A stretch of 64,000 bases of DNA from Botryosphaeria dothidea (Eukaryota; Ascomycota; Dothideomycetes; Botryosphaeriales; Botryosphaeriaceae), in assembly GCA_011503125.2 (NCBI GenBank), contig WWBZ02000010.1, forward strand, positions 372,001 to 436,000. Reading direction: 5' to 3'. How positions within the stretch are numbered: position 1 is the first letter of the stretch; each line of letters begins with the position of its first letter. The notes under the pieces were generated by a model. The model was not told where the DNA came from, searched no databases, and worked only from the letters and a program-made list of their open reading frames with translations. Below are positions 12,299-21,848 of the stretch, in pieces. A program made the position numbers and the translations under genes.

Positions 12299-13039
12299 TC
12301 ATGCATTCCATATCCTGTGCTCAAGATCTTCTATACTCTTGTAGGTCCCATACCAACACTTCTCGATGACTTCCTTGCATATTAAATGATCCGTGGTAGG
12401 GAGGTCTCTCTCAGTTGGCCAAGAACACCGTTCAAAGTAACTATAATCGAAAACCTTCCACGCTGAAATTGAGTATACGATACAGCCCATCCCCAGCAGG
12501 TCGAGTCGGAAAGTATCTTGGGTGTAGACTTCTTCCATACTAGCGTCTGGAGGATGAAGGACCACTTCCCCAAAATCGCCAAGCTTCAACGTACCGTTTT
12601 GAACCAGTAAATTTTCCGTCTTGATGTCCTGGGGTGAGACTTTCCGAGAATATGCGTGTGATAGAGCTGCCGACACGCTTCGAATCATTGCGGCGCGGTC
12701 GGATTCCGATGGCTTAGGATATGATCTAATATAGTCTGCGAGTTCGCCCTCGTTTGCGTACTCTAGCTTCAATGCTCCAGTCGCCATATCGTAGATGCCA
12801 AAGAATTTGATGATTCCTTCATGCCCCCCTAGGCGCTCAAATACGCTCCTCTCGTGATCGATGATCTGGCGGAAATTCTGATTATACTCGTCTTCTCCCA
12901 AGAAGAACTTTGGCTGCTTAACAACATGCTCGGAATCGATTTGGTAGATGTCCCCAGAGAACCCGCTGGCGATATATGCTCCTGGGCCTTGAACAACATA
13001 AGACCCAGCCGAGGAGGCGGAAGTTGAGGAAAGACTCAT
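12299..13039 (-). CDS. Small protein kinase-like protein
   Basis: A single-exon 246-residue protein from an ATG at 13039. It has a kinase fold in order: a degenerate glycine loop (ASGFSGDIY, about 24-32), the lysine in VVKQPK (K41), a hinge (LEYANEGELADYI), a catalytic loop VSPQDIKTENLL (D138, N143) and DFG (155-157). The HRD histidine is replaced (PQD), while the aspartate, lysine, asparagine and DFG remain, so activity is possible but not certain. It is at the short end for a kinase domain. No additional domains are seen. It stands alone between relics, with no obvious partner. Confidence 0.75.
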   Translation of the reverse strand: MSLSSTSASSAGSYVVQGPGAYIASGFSGDIYQIDSEHVVKQPKFFLGEDEYNQNFRQIIDHERSVFERLGGHEGIIKFFGIYDMATGALKLEYANEGELADYIRSYPKPSESDRAAMIRSVSAALSHAYSRKVSPQDIKTENLLVQNGTLKLGDFGEVVLHPPDASMEEVYTQDTFRLDLLGMGCIVYSISAWKVFDYSYFERCSWPTERDLPTTDHLICKEVIEKCWYGTYKSIEDLEHRIWNA

Positions 13040-13722
13040 TGTGCAAGGCAACAGGAATAATCAGAATCGAGGAATTCTCGGTTGGTCGCAAGCTGAAAGA
13101 CTGGAGACACGGAGGAGAAGTCCTAGGCAGTTTATTGTGAAGACTGCTTCCGCTTGATAGGTGTATTCGCAACAAGGCGCACGCCGGGTGCCTGGGGTCG
13201 CTGGAGCGTTTTGTCGAGGCTGGGGGCTGCCAAGACGCACGAAATATGCAGACTCATACGCGAGAAGGGATGCGATATCCGCGTTCGAGTGGCTGCTGTG
13301 GTATTTGCTGGGTGCGGGTCTTCATTGTCGTCTTTGCCCGACCAATAGCCGCGTCGCCCCCACGGGGGGCAGTTGGTGTAGACTGCGAAACTCTGTGGAT
13401 GTTGACAAAAGGAGGGAAGCGAGCCAAAGAGCCAGCTGTTAAAAAGTCAAGAACGGTTCCGCTGCGTCTTATCTTTGCAGAGCAGCTAGAAGACCGATGC
13501 AGATCGAATAGAAACCGTTCCGGCAGTGGGGTCGGCGCATAGTCAGGCCGCTACCTACCCCGCTTGCGCCGTTGCTGCGCGCTGCCAAGAACACGCCATC
13601 ACCCGGGCGGGGACGAGCGGAGATGTTTTCGTAGCACAGTGTTACGAATATATCCTTGTTTGTAGAGCTGGAGGAGACTGTATGCAGACAACTTCACCCT
13701 CAATAGTTCTCTTCCACCTCTT
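13040..13722. other. Intergenic region between two divergent genes
   Basis: Lies between the kinase-like gene (minus) and a plus-strand gene starting at 13723. It is the likely promoter region of both. Open frames here show no protein-like features. Confidence 0.4.
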
Positions 13723-16177
13723 ATGGCGGACATTCCATATCACCTCGACCAAGAGCATACTATTTGCCGCCTACGAGATGTTGCGCCTCGCTTCCTCTCG
13801 GGGACTCCAGTAAGTGATACAAACAAGGGGAAGCCAGGACGCTAAGTTGATGCATACCAGCGATTGGAAAATCTCTTGCAAGAATCGCTTCAACGATTCT
13901 TTTAGGAATTCACGCTCGAGGAGCTGGTGCGGTATATCCCCGTCTGGGTGCGAACTACCTTAGTTTCTCAGCAGCCGCTGGCCCAGCCATCGGACCATTC
14001 GCTCCCATCAGGCAGCTCCGAGGCTCCGCAGTCATTTGGTTCCTCAAACTCATCTACGAGTTCGACCCAGCCTGACGCTGCTCCTTGTCCACCCGCCGCC
14101 CTCGGCCCTCAGGCAACAAAAGGGGGCTTCCATTCCGGGCCGCAGGTACAAAGCAAGCGCCCTGCTCTTGATGACTCGTTACCCGCTTCTTCGGAAAGCA
14201 ACACAGTGCCAAAGAAACGCCGGAAAAGAAGACGCATAGAGGCAGATCAGGCGTTGGTCAACAAAGGCAAAGAATACCCTATCGGGAGCGAAGAACTTGA
14301 GAAGCTCTCGTCCAACTCCATGCTTATAAGCTATGAACGGCAAACCTCAAGTTTAGAGCACTCGATATATGAAGTAGTGTCTCAAGGAGCAGACCGTTCG
14401 GCTTTGGAAGCAGAGATGCCGTTGCAGAAGTGTGGCGAAATGTGGAAAAACAACGGGCAAAAAGTACAGGAGGCCAAGTGCGCGCGCCGTTTCTTAATGC
14501 TCTTCATCTCACATTTTGTAGAGCACTGCGAGAGTCTACCAGAGATCCCCAAGGACAAGCTCCGTGGTCGTTCAAAGCGCACTTACGCGTACGAGATCGC
14601 TTCGCGGGAGACCGGGGAGAAAGTCAAAGACCTTAGACTGATGGCTAGCTGGTCAAGAAAATATCTTGCTATCGCCACCGGCGCTGGCCTTAGTCGCTTC
14701 CTTGAGATAAGTTATGACAAGTCTTGGTTGTGGGTTTCTCTACCGCTTGAGGGTGCGAGAGCTAATGTGATAATTGCAGTTGGGAGAAGAAAATGAACGA
14801 GGCTGATATACATTTGGCATGCCGGAGCCTACGCGACCAACATGGCAAAATGACAGAGAAGGAAAAGAAGCTGAGGTCAAGCTTGGATTTTCAGACTGCC
14901 CAACACATCATGATCACTCTTGGAAGACTTGGGTTGGCAAAGGAGAAGCTGGTGGAGATGAATACTGGCTTGACCAAGGTCCTGGGAGAATTTTTGGACC
15001 TGGAGAGCATCCGCCATGGACAGATCAAGCAGAATAATCAGAATTTCTATCATAGGATCGAGAATCCCCGGAACGCGACCGGCGAGCATGTTGCGCAAGC
15101 CTCTAGCACCGATGAGCACAGTAAGGATACCAATCCGTCTTGGCAGGTTCTGTATCTTATTGGTCAAAGATTTGCCGACGAACGCAGAAGAATCCGATTG
15201 TACGTCCGTGCAGGGAAGCAACCGTGGTTCCAATCCCACGTCAAATGGTCTTCAGACGCCGCATCTCAATCGCAATTGTTCTTCCTCAGTGTCTATTCCA
15301 GGAGCACAAGGTTTACATCACTCACCAATGCAACAGAACGAAGGTATGACTGATTTTAACACCACAACGTTTTGGAGGGACACGTGTTTTTAAAAAGGCC
15401 AACTCCAACGTGTTATGACGCTTACTGGCAATAGACTCTGCCCACACTGCTGCCTTATCGGCGGACAACAACAACAACAACAACTCATCCACGCCCGACG
15501 AACTCCGTTTCAATCCTGCTACAAGAAGCCCGGGGAGGCTTATAGACAACGATTATATGCAAAGTGGCCATACTCTTGAGGACGAGGATGCAGGCTCTGA
15601 CTTCCATGGTCAGCACGATGCATTTCGGCGAGACATGGCTGCCGGCTGTACTCAAAATTGTGGTAAGTAATCCGTGCGCCATAGCTCAGAATCTAAATCC
15701 TAACGACGCCACGTAGCTACAGCAGATTCCTCCAGCCCACAAGTCCCAGCATATTCCCGTGACAACACAGAATCCAATACGCTTCCCGCCGACTATCATG
15801 ACTCTGACGCTGCTGTAGGCTCAGCGCTTCCAGCGCCTTATAGCGACCCTCTAATGATTCCCCCGCCGCGTGAGGAGCCCCAGCAACTCTACCGCCTACC
15901 TCCCCAGCGAAACGCCGTCGCCCACTGCAGCCCAAGCCTGCAAATACTGCTCCAATACCTCCCCGATCTCACGATCCCATTTGCTTCTGATGCTGAGAAA
16001 ATTCCAAGAGCCCGCCGTTCGTCGCCCCGGAGGCCCCCTCGCGGCCGCGTGGAGCATTCAGTCGACTTCTGTTTTGCCCTCCACCTCGAACATCATAGAG
16101 TTGGCTATGGCTTCACAGTCATCCTCCTCCCTAGGTGGATCGCCGACCAAATCGAAACGCTCCGCCAGCCCCGTTAA
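13723..16177 (+). CDS. Unknown nuclear-type protein, six-exon model
   Basis: Proposed model join(13723..13809,13906..14729,14780..15146,15214..15343,15435..15662,15717..16177), 698 residues. The sum is a multiple of three and each junction has GT-AG borders. The first intron (GTAAGT to TTTTAG) and the fifth (GTAAGT to GTAG) are strong; the third (GTTCTG donor) is the weakest. The protein has a short N-terminal segment, a Ser/Pro-rich region, a nuclear-localisation-like KKRRKRRR near residue 132, a helical middle, a low-complexity linker with six asparagines, and a Pro-rich end. I do not recognise the family. The last exon overlaps a nuclease-like fragment in another frame, so the 3' end may be wrong. 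A LINE fragment begins about 75 bp downstream. Confidence 0.5.
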
Positions 16178-16258
16178 GGGCATCGCTGACCTGATATTCG
16201 ACAAGGGCTTCAGAACCCTCACGCTATCGCAACTACAAGATGGCAAGCTTCTAGCCCT
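15920..16258 (+). pseudogene. Possible N-terminal part of a fungal PD-(D/E)XK-like protein, cut by a LINE
   Basis: In a different frame from the gene above, the segment around 16108-16250 encodes SSSSLGGSPTKSKRSASPVK followed by ADLIFDKGFRTLTLSQLQ. Fungal PD-(D/E)XK nuclease-like proteins often begin with a Ser-rich SPTK/SPVK segment followed by such a block; this is recalled from family knowledge, not checked. The frame runs straight into the LINE fragment at about 16252, so the nuclease domain itself is absent. It could instead be the true end of the upstream gene after a frame change. Confidence 0.3.
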
Positions 16259-16784
16259 GCCTGTCCATGTGGTTGGAAAAAGCAAACCCCAAAGCACATC
16301 CTTCTCTTCTGCCCCCACTTCCAACAGGGCAGAGCACAGATGCTTCAGAAGGCAGAAACCATGGATTACCACTCTCTTCTATCTACAGAGAAGGAAGCTA
16401 AAGCAGCAACATCCTGGTTTCTACGCTTAAGATTACTTAATCAGTTTAGCCTTGCCAAGGAGATGCGCCAGGAGGACCACCAGGAGGAGAGCAAGGAGGA
16501 GAGCCAGGAGGACCGCCAGGACTATGAGGAACTAGGATCCCGCGAGGAAGAGGATTGAGGGGGACAACAACAGCTGGCGAATGTAGGGCTGCTACAGCAG
16601 CCTCTACCGGTAAGCAGGAAAAACGGAGACAGTAGAGAAAACGCACCTGGGAAGAGAGGAGGGGGTTTTGCCTAGTAGAATGGGTTTTCCCCCTCGTGTA
16701 AAATAATTACAGATAGCCGCCCCACATGGACCCGAAAGGGAGCTAAATCGGGAGAAATGAACTTATCTATCTATCTATCTATCC
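16252..16784 (+). mobile_element. 5'-truncated Tad-like LINE copy
   Basis: Matches the last 500 or so bases of the full-length LINE at 29804-30311, including AACCCCAAAGCACATCCT, the CPCG-type cysteine region, the 3' UTR and a (TATC)n tail ending near 16784. 5' truncation and a short-repeat tail are typical of LINE insertion. It interrupts a coding-looking stretch. No clear target-site duplication could be read. Confidence 0.8.
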
Positions 16785-17435
16785 CTGATATGATAAGTTA
16801 TAGAAGTAGAGTGATGCGTAGGGCCGCCTAGAGGAGTAAATCGAGCGATTGTAGATGGAGGTTTTGCCTTACATCTAGCCTTTAAAGCATCGGCCGTAGG
16901 GTTGGCTTGCGGAAGCATGCGGCCCCTACTCTCGAAGAGGACATCAAGCACATGAGCATTAGATGTACGCTAAGCTGGTGCATTAATAATTATAGGGCGA
17001 AGCTTGCGAAAGCTAGGCTCGTCGGTAGGAAGTTGTCGAACGGTGCGAGAAAGAAGACGCCGCTGTCTTGTATATTAAGACTATCTAAGCTAACTATATA
17101 CTACGCGTTTGAAAGAACACGGTGGCTCTTTCATTAACCTTGACTATAGTAAGACGGGGAGCAAAGGGGTAGTGTCGAGGCTAGTGTAGTTTTGTTGAAC
17201 TAAAGATGAAGCACGTGATTGGGGACACGTGTGGTTGACAGAAGTTGTAGAGCTTTAATAACGTTCTTCTCGTTGTAAACCTGCTTTTCGCCGAAGCTCG
17301 CAACGATAGCGGAGTACACAATAGCTATTATAAGTAACTATTTGGCCATCTTGAGGTCTGCTCGTTCAGTGAATCGCGCCTAAACTTGGATGCTATGGCC
17401 AGGGCGGGGGGAAAGGACGGCTTTTTTTTGGATAG
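16785..17435. other. No gene recognised
   Basis: Region downstream of the LINE fragment and of the AAA_28 gene. No protein-like frame. Confidence 0.4.
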
Positions 17436-18086
17436 TTATGTACATTTCAGTCTTAAAGAAAGAACCTCCCTCACAAACGCCACCCTCTCTCTCAAGTCAA
17501 CTATGTCTCCTCGAAGAACCGTAAAATCGATCGAATGCTTAGTCAAATCCCTGCGAAACTCTTCATTCAAAGCCTTCCACTGACTTTTATCTTGATACGT
17601 CATCCTCACCTCGTCACCAGTTAGCCACTCCTCGCTACCTGCCTCGCACAAGATAACGATCGAGTTTCTCATCCTTTCTATGAGAAACTTGCATTCATGC
17701 AAGCCTAACATTTTATCCGCTACCCAGTTCCCGAGATAGACGCGTGCGTACACCATCGGATCGAGCCCCGACCTGTCAGAAATGTACCATCGATCATCAA
17801 GATCTCTTTCGGCATTGTACTGGGCTTTGAGAACGCGATTCTGAAGCTGGCATCCCCTATCGAGTTCCCCAATGTCTGCCGAATGGAATCCTTCATCGCG
17901 CATAACATCCCGGACGACTTCCTGAACCAATGAGGGCCGTGGAAAGAAGCGACCATGATGATTTCGGTTCCCCGGATCTTCAAAGTGGTCCCGTAGCGCC
18001 TGAAGAAGAGTTGTTTTCCCTGTGCATTGTGCACCGATAAGATAAATGTTGGTAGGCTTTTGGGAAATTTCCTGGGCCATAGCCAT
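17436..18086 (-). CDS. AAA_28 / NadR-Ttd14-like P-loop ATPase or kinase
   Basis: A single-exon 216-residue protein from the ATG at 18086 (MAMAQEIS). Walker A is GAQCTGKT (18-25), directly after the first strand YLI. A DRSGLDPMVYARVYLG segment in the middle matches the phosphoacceptor-side block of NadR/Ttd14-type proteins, and a later strand VILCEAG precedes a helical C-terminus. AAA_28 covers nearly the whole protein. Members include the N-terminal half of animal Ttd14, where it is fused to a CYTH domain; here the next gene upstream on the same strand (18582-19226) is a CYTH protein. Substrate unknown; NadR relatives phosphorylate nicotinamide riboside. Confidence 0.85.
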   Translation of the reverse strand: MAMAQEISQKPTNIYLIGAQCTGKTTLLQALRDHFEDPGNRNHHGRFFPRPSLVQEVVRDVMRDEGFHSADIGELDRGCQLQNRVLKAQYNAERDLDDRWYISDRSGLDPMVYARVYLGNWVADKMLGLHECKFLIERMRNSIVILCEAGSEEWLTGDEVRMTYQDKSQWKALNEEFRRDLTKHSIDFTVLRGDIVDLRERVAFVREVLSLRLKCT

Positions 18087-18581
18087 CGTGCCTCGGAATC
18101 CTCTTCGTGCCGTTGGATGTCGGTAGGTGTGGTAAAATGCTATTTAGGCAGTAACAGTGCTTAGTAAAGGCGTGGATTACTTAGAAAGTTCCTACGAACT
18201 TAATATTTATATGTGGAAGTATAGGTAGTAGCGTAGGCGAAGAAACAAACACCGAACAATCTACAGCAAACTAACCAGAACTGCTGACCTTAATAGACAT
18301 CTGCTTTACGACACACACTTCAAGAAGAGACAGCATATGACCAACTGAATTCCGATAAATTTGAAGTTTTCCTTAGACCACTATGTTCTTGATTGAGAAG
18401 CAAAAGGATGTCGATTAGATAGGTGCGGTAAGGTGCCTTAGGCTTATGTGGCCTCAGGCATTAGGCGCTGCAGGTGGTAGTAGGTGATAGTAAGAGGCGG
18501 CTGGTAGTAGTAGCGTCCATTAGTTCTGCTACTGCGCTATTGTGGAGTGAAAATTAACATACTAGGTTGTTCTGGGCCCTG
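18087..18581. other. Intergenic, with a diverged direct repeat
   Basis: Promoter region of the AAA_28 gene. The segment 18401-18450 (GCAAAAGGATG then GGTAAGGTGCCTTAG) resembles 21029-21075, on the other side of the CYTH and kinase genes. No gene is seen. Confidence 0.45.
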
Positions 18582-19226
18582 CTACGCCTTCCTAAATCGT
18601 TCGAAATAGGCTGTGAGTTTGCCCTTGGGAACACCAGGACAGAAAGCCCACGAGTAGTGGTCCATGAATCTAGTGATCATCTTATCCATCTCCTTCATCT
18701 TTGCTTCCTTCTGCTGAGCAACATCCAAACCTACTTTAGTGTGAAACTGTATAGAACGTTCCAACTCCACCTCTCCAACCGTATGACCGAAGTCAGTCGT
18801 ATCAAGCACGATCTTAAACTCTCCGTCCGCTAGCCAGCTGCGCCGCACAGTAGATAGGGTAGCCAAGATATCTAGACCAAAGTGGTCATCAGGCCCGTCG
18901 CTGATCTTCGCGCCCAGCAGCGCGCGTAAACGCCGTGAGATCTCCAGTAGGTCAGTCACCTCCTCGAACTTAGAGTTGTTGAAGTCGCCACCCAGTCTGA
19001 TTTTGGCCTGCCAATTACCGTCGCGCTCCCGTAGCCAGACACCGTTTGACGAGAGCATGTTTGACTTATCGTCGTAGTACACGTCCGTGAAAGCCTGAGG
19101 GCGAAACGCCGTTAAGGTTCGAAAGTGTGGGCTTCCGCCGTCTAGTGTCAAGTTCTTGGCCGTAAGGTTGACGAATTTTCGCTCGACTTCAAGGTTGGCT
19201 ATGCGAAAGACGGAGGAGGCCGACAT
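18582..19226 (-). CDS. CYTH-domain triphosphatase (thiamine-triphosphatase-like)
   Basis: I start at the ATG at 19226 (MSASSVFRIA), giving 214 residues; a longer open frame upstream only reads through a minisatellite. The protein opens with the CYTH signature EVERKF (ExExK: E13, E15, K17) and continues with the beta-rich tunnel pattern: TDVYYDD, WLRERDG, WQAKIRLGG, FKIVLDTTDFG and GEVELERS. The length fits eukaryotic ThTPases. CYTH enzymes hydrolyse triphosphates (ThTP, inorganic triphosphate, RNA 5'-triphosphate) with metal bound by the ExExK acidic residues. It lies between an AAA_28 gene and an NMP kinase gene, all on the minus strand, next to viperin. The real substrate could be ThTP or another nucleotide triphosphate. 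Confidence 0.88.
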   Translation of the reverse strand: MSASSVFRIANLEVERKFVNLTAKNLTLDGGSPHFRTLTAFRPQAFTDVYYDDKSNMLSSNGVWLRERDGNWQAKIRLGGDFNNSKFEEVTDLLEISRRLRALLGAKISDGPDDHFGLDILATLSTVRRSWLADGEFKIVLDTTDFGHTVGEVELERSIQFHTKVGLDVAQQKEAKMKEMDKMITRFMDHYSWAFCPGVPKGKLTAYFERFRKA

Positions 19227-19337
19227 CGTTCTACCACAACTGTTAGCGTCAGCACTAAATCGCGCGAGAATACAGCAGCCATACCACTGTCTTTTTATGT
19301 TGTCCAAGGTCAATGGAGATGGGTATGGAGAGTATAG

Positions 19338-19423
19338 GTTGAAGGATTGAAGGGTTGAAGGATTGAAGGGTTGAAGGATTGAAGGGTTGAAGGATTGAAG
19401 GGTTGAAGGATGAAGGGCTGAAG
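19338..19423. repeat. 8-bp/16-bp minisatellite upstream of the CYTH gene
   Basis: Alternating TTGAAGGA and TTGAAGGG units, about ten copies, almost perfect. It lies about 110-200 bp upstream of the CYTH start codon, so it could be in its promoter or leader. Confidence 0.85.
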
Positions 19424-19819
19424 GTGTAAGACGCGGCGAAGCGATCAATACCTACGTCTTCGGAACCACGCTAAACTAAAAGTAGACGATCACGTGGGGC
19501 AGCGCGTAGTACTCTCCAGTGCCCTCCAGTGACCTCACCAAAGGTTTTTAATTCCATAGAACTCTAATGTCACGGTGTATGTTCTTTAAGCTAGCTGCAG
19601 GCGGCGGCACCCCGATCGACCCGGCTGGTCGCCGCCGCCGGCCATGCGAAGCGGGAAGAGTTGCCGCACATCGCAAGCAGGAGTACACTCCTCACCTGGA
19701 CGACGGACTTTTTCTTAAGGAGCCAGCATATTAAATGTTCTAAGAAAAGAGTTTCAATTTGTCTACTCACGCGCTCGCGAACTCTAGGAGACTTGAGCAT
19801 TCAGTCTAGAAGATTGACC

Positions 19820-20585
19820 TCACCACCGTCCCCCAGAACCGTGCCAACTCTTCATAATATCCCGCACACTTTCGTAAGAAATCTCAGTCTCTCCCCTCGT
19901 GTCGACCTGTACGCCATCAGACTCAAGTTACACGACGGTCGATTATAGGTACTTACCTTAACCAATATCTTCTTCGACTCGTAGAATTCAACAATCTCCG
20001 GATTTAGTTCCATAAACTCGGTATATCTCCTGTCGAACAGACCACCATCATTGTCGCGACCAGCAATGTTTCTGGTAATAAATCTATGTTTTGCAACCTC
20101 TTCTGGGCAATCGAAGAACAGTACCAGGGCCGGTTCTTTAAACTAGATGATAGTGTGAGCAAAGAGGAAAAAGATTTAGCGGTTTAGGTTAGATAATAAA
20201 AGACTTACTAAAGCTTCAAAGGCTTTAGCTTGATCCAGTCTCCTCGGGAATCCGTCTAGCATGATTTTCCACACGCCCTCTTGCTTTAGGTCTTCAAAGA
20301 CCTTACTCATAATTGAATTCAACTCCTCAATCGGTAAGAGCTTGCTGTCTCGTACACGATTGATGACGTTCTGATCTACTTCCGGAGGATTGCTATTCGT
20401 GACTCGTCTTAGCACGTCACCAATCGAGAGGTGGTGGTAGTTGCAATCGTAGGCTAGTCGCTTGCACAGTGTTCCCTTACCGGAGCCTGGAGCTCCTATT
20501 CTCTGTTAATTTTGTTGAGAGTGTAAGAGCTATTATACACACCTATGACATAGATGAAGGACATGCTGGGTTCTTCTTCAGCCAT
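19820..20585 (-). CDS. UMP-CMP-kinase-type nucleoside monophosphate kinase
   Basis: Four exons: complement(join(19820..19906,19957..20142,20209..20495,20543..20585)), exactly 200 codons plus stop. Introns are GTGTGT...ATAG, GTAAGT...CTAG and GTAAGT...ACAG. The P-loop GAPGSGKGT (15-23) is rebuilt across intron 1. Further blocks are SIGDVLRRV (NMP-binding), the family signature LDGFPRR, a strand LVLFFDCPEE, and a short lid GRDNDGGLFDRRY followed by YESKK. The short lid and length fit UMP-CMP/AK1-type kinases rather than long-lid adenylate kinases. Reaction: transfer of phosphate from ATP to an NMP, here probably CMP or UMP. It is divergent from the viperin gene with about 1.26 kb between the two start codons, recalling vertebrate RSAD2-CMPK2. 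AK1-type kinases can also make ThTP, so a link to the CYTH gene is possible. Confidence 0.88.
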
Positions 20586-21214
20586 AACTGTGCGGAACAA
20601 GATGGTAATTCGAACTATGTGGACTGCGAAAAAGGCTTGTAAATTATGCACAGGGTAGTGATTAGTAGATGCATAATCTATTAAACGAGTGCCTGCAAGC
20701 TTAATATATACACGAAAGGAGCACCTGTGTGACATGCATGAAAACAGAATAAGCAAGCCCCTATCTCCCATCACAAGCTACGGCAATCAGCTCTGATTAC
20801 TACCCTTTATGCTCTTAGCATGCTCTATTAGTTTGCAAGCTGTGTGACCAAACTCGTTATAGAAGTAGAAGCTCATGCTAATGTTAGACCGAACAGTAAT
20901 TACTGAACAGCGCGAGAAAGAATGGACGCTGCTGGCCCTCTAGATTGATGCTATCTGTCCTTAATATATAGTGAGATACGAGGGGGCACGTGTGAGTTTG
21001 GAGGGGCCGCATAAAATAAAAGTGATGGAGAGGCAAAAGGATTTTAATTAATTAGGCGCGGCAAGGTGCCTTAGTATGCCAAATACTAGTCTAACCTAAT
21101 CAGGCTAAGGCTGCTGCAAGCAGCAGTAGGCGACGCCTACCTGCGGTAGCGTTTGTTAAAAAGATTAGGGAATAATCGCTTAGAGATACAGGGTGCTAAG
21201 ACAGAAACGTGGTG
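20586..21214. other. Promoter region between NMP kinase and viperin, part 1
   Basis: No gene. Contains the second copy of a diverged direct repeat (21029-21075) and leads into a solo LTR at 21215. Confidence 0.45.
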
Positions 21215-21518
21215 TGTCACGGCTCAAGGAGAATCAAGTTCAATCCATGAATTTAACTAAGTTTCTAAGCCAAAAAAGAAAAGAAGCAGAGAAGACAGAG
21301 GAAAAGGAAAGAAAGTTTATAAGATAGCCGAGGGGGTTCGCTCCTAGCGTCCCTGCCTATCGTCGTTGCCTAGCGTCGTTGCCTAGCGTCGTTGCCTAGT
21401 AAGTGAATGCTCCTACCCGGTGACCTCATCCCGTCACCTTAACAATAAGATTCGCTGTCCACTAGTCTAGTGCCACCCAGAGCCTTATTATTTATTGGTT
21501 TAAGGTTAGATCGTGACA
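21215..21518 (+). repeat. Solo LTR, TGTCACG family
   Basis: Starts TGTCACGG and ends TCGTGACA, so it has TG...CA ends with an inverted repeat. GGTG flanks both sides. Its first part (AATCAAGTTCAA, AAGTTTCTAAGC, A/G-rich stretch) matches the LTRs at 36286 and 52772. It contains a short run of GTCGTTGCCTAGC repeats near 21362-21400. It sits in the intergenic space between the NMP kinase and viperin genes. Confidence 0.7.
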
Positions 21519-21774
21519 GGTGTTGATCAAAAAGCAAAGAAAGCACGTGGCCTTGGGTAGTGGTGGTTGATAGCAATAGATTGAACAGTTGTTGGCTAGC
21601 AATAGTAAAGAAGGGGGAAGGATCATTGTCCTACACGGGAGACCGGGAGAGGCGGAACTAACACGTAACCCTGTACAACTCTCCGGTATCAGATGAACAG
21701 GCTCCTTGTCCGGAAGAGGCAGCATGCATATATGACTTCGTACAACTCCATTGTAACAAATTGATAGCTTACCA

Positions 21775-21848
21775 CCTTATATATGTGGGCCCCACCATGG
21801 GAGTTATCCTTACTTTCAAAGAGAGAATCTTCTTGAATCGAGATCACC
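21775..21848 (+). promoter_or_regulatory. Viperin core promoter and leader
   Basis: A TATA-like TTATATATG lies at about 21776-21784, roughly 70 bp before the viperin ATG, so transcription could begin near 21805-21815. An upstream ATG at 21797 in a strong context (CCACCATGG) starts an out-of-frame reading frame overlapping the viperin start. It would repress viperin only if transcription starts upstream of it. Confidence 0.4.

Noticed and set aside
19227..19448. 74-residue N-terminal extension of the CYTH protein
   Set aside because: It translates the TTGAAGGR minisatellite; the CYTH motif begins right after the ATG at 19226.
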